NCBI GenBank assembly: GCA_026387055.1
Contig: JAPLML010000036.1
Location: 1-9,043 of the forward strand
Origin: Planctomycetota bacterium
Lineage (GTDB): Bacteria > Planctomycetota > Phycisphaerae > FEN-1346
Direction: 5' to 3'
DNA length: 9,043 nucleotides
The notes beneath the pieces were generated by a model. The model made no database searches. It worked only from the letters and a program-made list of their open reading frames with translations, and had not been told where the DNA came from. Each line of letters starts with the position of its first letter. Positions within the stretch are counted from its first letter, which is position 1. Below, one piece after another: positions 1 to 4,855 of the stretch. Both the position numbers and the translations under genes were made by a program.

Positions 1-393
1 GATAAGCTCATGGGTGTAGATCAGGTAGTCCACCGCGACGAAGTTGAACCGCGACTCGAATTCGTCCCAGAACAGCCACTCCGCCGCCACGTCGAACAAG
101 AGAACGTACACCGCCACGAAGTAAACGGCCATCGCCAGCCAACGGTGAACGCGCGAGCGGAACACCGGATCGGGCACCAGGATCAGGAACAGGGCCGCCG
201 GCGCCGCCAGGTAGAAGAAGGTCACCAGGTCGAAGAAGAAACCCACCAGGAACGTCTCGGCCAGTTCCTGGACGCTGCGATCCATGTTGGCGCCCGCGCG
301 GATGCACAGCGCGATGCGCAGCAGAAGGAAGAGGCTGAGCAAGACGAGGCCGAACACGTAGAGGCCGCCGAACCGCGACCGGAAAAACTTCAT
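1..393 (-). CDS. LTA synthase / sulfatase-type membrane protein, N-terminal part (gene runs off the window)
   Basis: Reading leftwards from ATG at 393-391 the frame stays open for 131 codons to the window edge. A GGAG lies 8 nt before this ATG. Three hydrophobic segments are visible at residues about 11-30, 50-72 and 85-103, followed by an acidic/aromatic stretch at 104-131 that contains EFESRFNFVAVDYLIYT. That last motif is what I know from the membrane-to-catalytic junction of LTA-synthase-like alkaline phosphatase superfamily proteins (COG1368/MdoB-like), where it reads roughly RFNFIAVDYLVYT. Such proteins transfer phosphoglycerol-type groups outside the cytoplasmic membrane, or act as sulfatase-like hydrolases. 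The catalytic domain with the metal site and nucleophile lies beyond the window, so the enzymatic activity cannot be judged. It is divergent from the ThuA gene with about 205 bp between the starts. Family assignment is fairly sure, substrate unknown. Confidence 0.8.
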   Translation of the reverse strand, partial: MKFFRSRFGGLYVFGLVLLSLFLLLRIALCIRAGANMDRSVQELAETFLVGFFFDLVTFFYLAAPAALFLILVPDPVFRSRVHRWLAMAVYFVAVYVLLFDVAAEWLFWDEFESRFNFVAVDYLIYTHELI

Positions 394-467
394 GCGCTGT
401 TCTCCATCAAGACGTCCTCCATGGCACCCCGGCGATTCTTCGGACCGAAAGATGACGCGTGAACTTC

Positions 468-496
468 ATTTTACTTACACGGCCCGCAAGAGACAA
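468..496 (-). promoter_or_regulatory. Candidate sigma70-type promoter for the LTA-synthase-like gene
   Basis: On the minus strand TTGTCT (496-491) is followed after 17 nt by TAAAAT (473-468). The hexamers match the consensus 4/6 and 5/6. Transcription would start near 461, giving a leader of roughly 68 nt. Pattern match by eye only. Confidence 0.35.
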
Positions 497-531
497 TGGG
501 GTGATTGTTGTCTTGTCGTGAAGGATTTGCC

Positions 532-559
532 TTGACCGCCGTGGCGCGTCTGCGAGAAT
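532..559 (+). promoter_or_regulatory. Candidate sigma70-type promoter for the ThuA gene
   Basis: TTGACC (532-537, 5/6 match) and GAGAAT (554-559, 4/6 match) are separated by 16 nt. A start near 566 would leave a short leader of about 33 nt before the GTG at 599. Pattern match only; no operator is apparent. Confidence 0.35.
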
Positions 560-598
560 CGCCTGCCAAACGGACCCCCTGCACGAAAGGAACTCGCC

Positions 599-1351
599 GT
601 GCCCAAGACCGTACGCGTGACCATCTGGAACGAGGGCCGCCACGAGAAGTCGCATCCCGAGGTGGCCAAGGTGTACCCGAAGGGCATCCACGGGGCGCTG
701 GCCGCCGGCCTCTCGAAGCAGCCCGGCCTCACGGTCGTCAAGACCGCCACGCTCGACGAGGACGAGGAGCACGGCCTCTCGGAGAAGGTCCTCGCGAAGA
801 CCGACGTCCTCACGTGGTGGGGCCACATGGCCCACCACGAGGTCGCCGACGCGATCGTCGAGCGCGTCCACAAGCACGTCCTGGAGGGGATGGGCCTGAT
901 CGTCCTGCACTCGGGCCACTACTCCAAGATTTTCCGCAAGCTCATGGGCACCGGGTGCGGCCTGAAGTGGCGCGAGGCCGCCGAGCAGGAGCGCCTGTGG
1001 GTCGTCCGCCCCGGCCACCCCATCGTCGAGGGCCTGGGCGAGTACCTGGAGCTCCCGCACACCGAGATGTACGGCGAGTTCTTCGACATCCCGCAGCCAG
1101 ACGAACTCATCTTGATCAGTTGGTTTGAGGGCGGCGACGTCTTCCGCTCCGGCTGCTGCTGGAACCGCGGCGGCGGCAAGGTCTTCTACTTCCGCCCCGG
1201 CCACGAGACGTTCCCCATCTACTACGACAAGAACGTGCTCAGGCTCCTTGGGAACGCCTGCCGCTGGGCGGCCCGACCCGCCGGCAGTTCGTACAGCCTG
1301 GCGTGCCCGAACGTCGCGGTGCCGCTGAACCCGATTCCGAAGAAGAAGTAG
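599..1351 (+). CDS. ThuA-domain protein (trehalose-utilisation-like, glutamine amidotransferase-like fold)
   Basis: 250 residues, complete. The start is GTG at 599, chosen because AAAGGA at 586-591 sits 7 nt upstream and the protein begins directly with the first beta strand (VRVTIWNE, residues 5-12). Recognisable ThuA features follow in order: the N-terminal strand with HEKSHPEV (15-22), DVLTWWGHMAHHEV (69-82), GMGLIVLHSGHYSK (97-110) and a C-terminal GGGKVFYFRPGHE (191-203). Length and order match ThuA proteins common in planctomycetes. The family has a class-I amidotransferase-like fold; its reaction is poorly defined, with links to trehalose and other disaccharide metabolism, so a carbohydrate role is family knowledge rather than shown here. 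No signal peptide, so probably cytoplasmic. Convergent with the transaldolase gene. A 7-bp hairpin begins 20 nt after the stop. Confidence 0.9.
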   Translation: MPKTVRVTIWNEGRHEKSHPEVAKVYPKGIHGALAAGLSKQPGLTVVKTATLDEDEEHGLSEKVLAKTDVLTWWGHMAHHEVADAIVERVHKHVLEGMGLIVLHSGHYSKIFRKLMGTGCGLKWREAAEQERLWVVRPGHPIVEGLGEYLELPHTEMYGEFFDIPQPDELILISWFEGGDVFRSGCCWNRGGGKVFYFRPGHETFPIYYDKNVLRLLGNACRWAARPAGSSYSLACPNVAVPLNPIPKKK

Positions 1352-1370
1352 CGTCGCCCTCGATCATTCA

Positions 1371-1392
1371 GCCGCCCAGCGTGCGGGGCGGC
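1371..1392 (+). terminator. Hairpin after the ThuA gene, possible terminator without T-tract
   Basis: GCCGCCC (1371-1377) and GGGCGGC (1386-1392) form a perfect 7-bp GC stem with an 8-nt loop, 20 nt after the ThuA stop. There is no run of T after it, so it may slow polymerase or protect the 3' end rather than act as a classical intrinsic terminator. Confidence 0.3.
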
Positions 1393-1397
1393 CAATA

Positions 1398-1524
1398 CTA
1401 CAACGTCACTTAACCTCGTGCGCGGTGGGTCTCCTGACCCACCGCGCGGCAATTGCCCCCCAGCGGCGAGATAACGCATGTGCGCGGCGGGTCGGGAGAC
1501 CCGCCGCGCAAAGTGGCGCTGTAG
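1398..1524 (+). repeat. 127-bp palindromic MITE/BIME-like element, copy 1
   Basis: The left end CTACAACGTCACTT (1398-1411) and right end AAGTGGCGCTGTAG (1511-1524) are imperfect terminal inverted repeats, 12 of 14 positions matching. Inside are two hairpins of 12-bp perfect stem and 4-nt loop. Hairpin A at 1420-1447 has arm GCGCGGTGGGTC and loop TCCT; hairpin B at 1482-1509 has arm GCGCGGCGGGTC and loop GGGA. B is nearly the reverse complement of A, so the unit is two inverted REP-like modules. Copy 2 at 2871-2997 has the same length and orientation and differs at 8 positions, none inside the hairpins. No target-site duplication is obvious and no transposase is nearby. It lies between the convergent ThuA and transaldolase genes. 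Either a non-autonomous mobile element or a RAYT-type REP pair would fit. Confidence 0.8.
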
Positions 1525-1562
1525 CAGCAGGTGGGCGCGAGCATGCCGCCACCGCCGGCCGA

Positions 1563-2843
1563 TTATCGCTTCTCGAGCACCTTCGCCACGTGCTCGTCCA
1601 TCGCCTTCTGGTCCGCCGCAAACGACGCGAACCCCGCCAGGTTCATCAGCGTGTCGAGGCCGATCTCCTTCGACGCCAGCGCGTCGCGCCAGTTCTCCAG
1701 CCGCGGAATCTTGCCCTCGGCGGCGCTGGCGGCCACCTGCTCCGGCTTCCAGCGGACCAGCAGGTCGCCGCACCCGTGCCGCGCCAGGAACCCCACAAGG
1801 TCGTCGGGCGTGAACGAGTCCAGGGGCTCCCGCTCCAGGTCCTCAGCGCAATCCACGAGGGCCGGCTCGACGCCCCAGAGCGTGTCGAGCCGCGCGGCCT
1901 CCGGGTCGGCTTCCGCCGCAAACTGGGGCTCGTAGGCCGCCGCCTTCCGGTCTTCGAGGGCTTCCGGCGCGAGGCCCAACTCCAGGAACTCCTTCGCCAC
2001 CTTCGGCGGGATGGTCATCACGTCGATCCCCGCCAGGTCGCGGACCTGCCCGCCGGCGCGGAAGCTGGCGCCGATCTGCTTCGTCGGCACGCCCTGGAGC
2101 CGCCGCAGGGCCGTGACGACCGACTGGCTGGCCAGCGTCGCCCGCTCGCCGACGTAGGCACCGTCGCCCAGGCGGCTGTCGATCACGAACTGGTTGAGCC
2201 GGCCCATGAACACATTGACATACTGCGGACGCCCGATCCTCGCGATCGCGTAGTTCTGCCGCGCGCTGAACCCCAGCGTGTGGTTCACCGGCACCCCCTC
2301 GGCCGCCAGGCGCCGCGTGGCCAGGAGGCCCGCCGGCGTGAGCGGCACCTTGACGATGAACCGCTCCGGGCAGATCGCGTAGTACCGCCGCGCGTACTCG
2401 ACCGTCGCCTCCACGTCGTGCGCCAGGTCCGTGTGCTCCTCGACCGAGACGCAGGCGTCGAACCGCTCCACCAGCCGCAGCCCGTGGTAGGCGTTGAGGA
2501 TGAACGCCAGTTCCAGCGTCCGGTCCTTCGGCGCCAACTCGCGATGCGCGTCGAGCAGGGCCGCCGCGCGGGCGATCAGCCCGTCGTACCGCCCCGTCTG
2601 GATTTCCCGGTTCAGCAGCGTGTTGTTGGTCGTCAGGGCCGAGAACTCGCGGGTCCACAGCGGCTCGGTCTCGGCGATGCTGCCGGTGTCGAGCCAGAGA
2701 TCCGTGCCCAACTCCCGCATCCGCCGCCAGAGCGGCGACGTGGGAAGCTCAATCGCCAGCACCCCGAAGCGCGGCTTGAAGTCCTTGCGCAGAAACCCTC
2801 GAATCTCCGTCGCCAGGTCCGTCGATGCGCCTACCCCGATCAT
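1563..2843 (-). CDS. tal: Transaldolase family protein
   Basis: 426 residues, complete. The ATG at 2843 is preceded by a purine-rich AAAGGGGGTGG about 5 nt upstream. Transaldolase features in order: LWLDTG (49-54), FSALTTNNTLLN (67-78), FIVKVPLTPAG (162-172) with K165 as the expected Schiff-base lysine, VNVFMGRLNQFV (209-220) and IGASFRAGGQV (257-267). Transaldolase moves a dihydroxyacetone unit between sugar phosphates in the non-oxidative pentose phosphate pathway, in the cytoplasm. Residues from about 290 onward form a C-terminal extension beyond the barrel, making the protein longer than the usual 215-320 residue enzymes; longer transaldolase-family proteins exist, and true transaldolase versus fructose-6-phosphate aldolase-like activity cannot be decided here. 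The gene stands alone, bracketed by the two 127-bp elements: 27 bp upstream of the start and 38 bp after the stop. Confidence 0.9.
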   Translation of the reverse strand: MIGVGASTDLATEIRGFLRKDFKPRFGVLAIELPTSPLWRRMRELGTDLWLDTGSIAETEPLWTREFSALTTNNTLLNREIQTGRYDGLIARAAALLDAHRELAPKDRTLELAFILNAYHGLRLVERFDACVSVEEHTDLAHDVEATVEYARRYYAICPERFIVKVPLTPAGLLATRRLAAEGVPVNHTLGFSARQNYAIARIGRPQYVNVFMGRLNQFVIDSRLGDGAYVGERATLASQSVVTALRRLQGVPTKQIGASFRAGGQVRDLAGIDVMTIPPKVAKEFLELGLAPEALEDRKAAAYEPQFAAEADPEAARLDTLWGVEPALVDCAEDLEREPLDSFTPDDLVGFLARHGCGDLLVRWKPEQVAASAAEGKIPRLENWRDALASKEIGLDTLMNLAGFASFAADQKAMDEHVAKVLEKR

Positions 2844-2870
2844 GGTCCACCCCCTTTGCCATTCCTATTC

Positions 2871-2997
2871 CTACACCGCCACTTAACCTCGTGCGCGGTG
2901 GGTCTCCTGACCCACCGCGCGGCAATCGCCCCCGGGCGGCGAGATAACGCAGGTGCGCGGCGGGTCGGGAGACCCGCCGCGCGAAGTGGCGTTGTAG
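2871..2997 (+). repeat. 127-bp palindromic MITE/BIME-like element, copy 2
   Basis: Same length and orientation as copy 1. Ends are CTACACCGCCACTT (2871-2884) and AAGTGGCGTTGTAG (2984-2997), inverted repeats with one mismatch. The two internal hairpin segments (56 bases in total) are identical to those of copy 1. The eight differences fall in the ends, the inter-hairpin spacer and one base next to hairpin B. Just outside the right end, TAC continues the repeat on the opposite strand, so the two outward-facing ends of the pair (1396 and 2999) both read TACTACAACG. The element occupies the divergent region between the transaldolase and sigma factor genes and would lie inside the transaldolase mRNA leader if the promoter at 3009-3039 is used. 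Confidence 0.8.
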
Positions 2998-3008
2998 TAC
3001 TATTCACC

Positions 3009-3039
3009 ATTATACGACCCCCCACGATGAGCAGGGCAA
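3009..3039 (-). promoter_or_regulatory. Candidate promoter for tal, upstream of element copy 2
   Basis: On the minus strand a perfect TATAAT (3014-3009) is preceded, after a long 19-nt spacer, by TTGCCC (3039-3034, 4/6 match). Transcription would start near 3002, just outside the repeat, so the roughly 160-nt tal leader would contain the whole 127-bp element. The -10 is convincing; the -35 and its spacing are weak. Confidence 0.4.
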
Positions 3040-3132
3040 ACCAAGGAAAATTGCACGCGACGCCGGACGGCCGGATTTCGCGAGTGATTTCCGCTTGCGG
3101 GGCGAGATTAAAATAGTAGCAGGCACTGGCCA

Positions 3133-3732
3133 ATGCCGCGGCACTCGAGGTCGGTTCGAAAGGCGGGCCGCGCCGTGACCGACGCCGAACTGATCCACGC
3201 CATCCGGGCAGGCGACGAGACGGCCCTCGAAGCCCTCTACCACCGCTACCTCCCCTCGGTCTGGAGGTACGCCTGCTCCCAGCTCGCCGGGAACGTCCAT
3301 GCCGCCGAGGACGTCACCAGCGAGACCTTCCTGGCGGCCGTGCGGCAGGTCGGGGCCTTGAGGCCGGAGGGCGGCAGCGTGGCGGCGTGGCTGGTCGGCA
3401 TCGCGCGGCACAAGATCGGGGACCTTCAGCGGCGGCGCCGACGCGAGAGGCTCGCCGATACCGACCCGGCCGAGACCGGCCTCCCCTGCCCCGGCGCTCC
3501 CGACGGCGCGGCGGCGATGGAGACGGCGGAGACACGCGCGTCGGTCAAGCAGGTCATGGACGCGCTGGCCGACGACGAGCGGCTGGCGCTGGAGTGGAAG
3601 TACCTGGACGGCCTGTCGGTCCGCGAGATCGCCCTTCGCCTGGGCCGGACCCAGAAGGCCGCGGAGGCGGTCCTGTACCGGGCCCGAAACGCGTTCCGCA
3701 CCGCGTTCGAGCGTGCCCGGCCGACCGCATGA
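3133..3732 (+). CDS. ECF-type RNA polymerase sigma factor (sigma-70 family)
   Basis: 199 residues from ATG 3133. A GTG at 3175 (residue 15) directly before TDAELIHAIRAGD is an alternative start, supported by a purine stretch GGCGGG at 3162-3167 and by the usual ECF N terminus; the ATG has no clear Shine-Dalgarno site. Sigma region 2 spans about 19-105: ALEALYHRYLPSVWRYA, then AEDVTSETFLAAVR (58-71, core binding) and AAWLVGIARHKIGDLQRRRRR (84-104, -10 recognition). A linker of about 30 residues follows. Region 4 spans about 137-192, with the helix-turn-helix around LSVREIALRLGRTQKAAEAV (161-180) for -35 recognition. Region 3 is absent, as in ECF factors. The next gene starts 19 nt after the stop and encodes a membrane protein, the usual place for an anti-sigma factor. 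A TAAAAT at 3109-3114 could be its -10, but I see no good -35. Confidence 0.92.
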   Translation: MPRHSRSVRKAGRAVTDAELIHAIRAGDETALEALYHRYLPSVWRYACSQLAGNVHAAEDVTSETFLAAVRQVGALRPEGGSVAAWLVGIARHKIGDLQRRRRRERLADTDPAETGLPCPGAPDGAAAMETAETRASVKQVMDALADDERLALEWKYLDGLSVREIALRLGRTQKAAEAVLYRARNAFRTAFERARPTA

Positions 3733-3751
3733 AACGAAAGGAAGCATATCC

Positions 3752-4834
3752 ATGCATGCCAAGGATAAAGACGAGGACCTGGCCCGCGTCCTGAAGACCG
3801 GTTACGACGCGCCGCCGCCGGGCGAGCGCTTCACGAAGGACCTGCTGGAGCGGCTTCAGAGCGAACTCCGCGTCGCGCGGCGCGAGCAGCCGGCGGCTCA
3901 CCCGGCGCTCAGGACCATCGCCAACCACTGGCGCTGGGCCGCCGCCGCGGCAGTGATTCTCGGCGTGGGCATCGGCCTGGCCGTGGTGGCCAACCGCGAC
4001 GGCGGGACGTCGCCGCGAACGGACGTGCCCGGCATTTCGCCCGCCGTGCCGGCCTCCACTCCGGATGGGACCCCGCCGCCTCGGCTGGTGCCCCTGGAGA
4101 TCAAGCTTCCCCGCACGTTGCCCGACTGCACTCCCCGCAACATCAAGCCGTCACCGTACATCGAGAAGTTCTCCTCCGCGTCGCGGCCGCCCCTGATGGT
4201 GCCGGAGGGAACCGTGAACGTCTCGCGCGGCAAGCCCGTCACGTCGAGCGACACCGAGCCCGTCATCGGCGAACTGAAACTGGTCACCGACGGCGACAAG
4301 GAGTCAACGGACGGCGGTTACGTGGAGCTCGGGCCGGGCAGGCAGTGGGTCCAAGTCGACCTGAAGGAACCGTACGCCATCCATGCCATCGTCATATGGC
4401 ACTATCACAGCGAAGCCCGCGTGTATCACGACATGGTGGTCCAGGCGGCCGACGACCCCGACTTCATCGAGAACGTCCGGACGGTCTACAACAACGACTA
4501 CGATAACTCCTCCGGCCTGGGCATCGGCAAGGACATGGAGTACATCGAGGACTACCGCGGCCGCCTGATCGCCACCGGCGGCGTCCAGGGGCGGTACGTC
4601 CGGCTCTACAGCAAGGGGAACACGTCGAACGATCAGAACCATTACGTCGAGGTGGAGGTCTACGGTACGCCGGTCCCGGACGCCGGCGAGAAGCAGGCGC
4701 CCCTGAAAAAGTCGACTTACCCAAGTCCGGTTCTCCGTGACGGACCCGAGGTGGCTCCCTCGGAGTGTTGGGCGGTGGGCCGTCTTGCCCACCGCGCCAG
4801 CTTCCACGGGTGGCCCGCGCGGCGGGTCTCTTGA
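3752..4834 (+). CDS. Single-pass membrane protein with discoidin-like (F5/8 type C) domain, probable anti-sigma partner
   Basis: 360 residues. The ATG at 3752 is preferred over an upstream in-frame GTG (3713) because AAGGAAG (3738-3744) is correctly spaced and the GTG lies inside the sigma gene. Layout: charged cytoplasmic N terminus (1-57) with EDLARVLKTGYDAPPPGERF, a pattern seen next to ECF factors in planctomycete-like genomes; one membrane helix (about 61-81); a proline-rich linker (85-150); a discoidin-like beta-sandwich (about 155-305) with NVSRGKPVTSSD, LVTDGD, WVQVDLKEPYAIHAIVIWH and GRYVRLYS. Such domains often bind glycans. No zinc anti-sigma HxxxCxxC motif is present, so the anti-sigma role rests on position and topology. 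Residues 340-360 are encoded by the palindromic repeat at 4771-4844 and are probably not native. Being next to a heparinase-type lyase suggests polysaccharide sensing, which is inference. Confidence 0.82.
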   Translation: MHAKDKDEDLARVLKTGYDAPPPGERFTKDLLERLQSELRVARREQPAAHPALRTIANHWRWAAAAAVILGVGIGLAVVANRDGGTSPRTDVPGISPAVPASTPDGTPPPRLVPLEIKLPRTLPDCTPRNIKPSPYIEKFSSASRPPLMVPEGTVNVSRGKPVTSSDTEPVIGELKLVTDGDKESTDGGYVELGPGRQWVQVDLKEPYAIHAIVIWHYHSEARVYHDMVVQAADDPDFIENVRTVYNNDYDNSSGLGIGKDMEYIEDYRGRLIATGGVQGRYVRLYSKGNTSNDQNHYVEVEVYGTPVPDAGEKQAPLKKSTYPSPVLRDGPEVAPSECWAVGRLAHRASFHGWPARRVS

Positions 4835-4844
4835 CCCGCCGCGC
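4771..4844 (+). repeat. Two-hairpin palindromic element related to the 127-bp repeats, at a convergent gene junction
   Basis: The first hairpin is GCGGTGGGC (4772-4780) with GCCCACCGC (4787-4795) and a 6-nt loop. The second is GCGCGGCGGGTC (4817-4828) with GACCCGCCGCGC (4833-4844) around loop TCTT. The second has the same 12-bp arms as hairpin B of the 127-bp element. The pair is closer together (21 nt between hairpins instead of 34) and the CTACAACG-type ends are missing, so it is a divergent or eroded relative. It overlaps the end of the membrane protein gene and ends 11 bp before the stop of the opposing lyase gene, so it could serve as a two-way transcript end, although it has no T-tract. 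Confidence 0.7.
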
Positions 4845-4855
4845 CGGGTGCCAGT

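Noticed and set aside
10..462. + strand open frame (150 codons) at the left edge
   Set aside because: It is antisense to the LTA-synthase-like gene and very rich in Glu/Gln/Arg/His, as expected from reading membrane codons backwards.
407..1204. Minus-strand open frame (265 codons) opposite the ThuA gene
   Set aside because: The + strand shows conserved ThuA motifs and a Shine-Dalgarno site; this frame is an Ala/Val/Leu/Asp-rich shadow.
1398..2997. CRISPR-like direct repeats
   Set aside because: There are only two copies, 127 bp long and 1.3 kb apart with a gene between; no short spacers and no cas genes.
1425..3116. Long + strand open frame (563 codons) opposite the transaldolase gene
   Set aside because: It is a third-position shadow of a gene with clear transaldolase motifs, is rich in Arg/Pro/His without domain features, and runs through both repeat copies.
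3713..3751. GTG at 3713 as start of the discoidin-domain gene
   Set aside because: It would overlap the sigma gene by 20 bp with no Shine-Dalgarno site, whereas ATG at 3752 has AAGGAAG at proper spacing.
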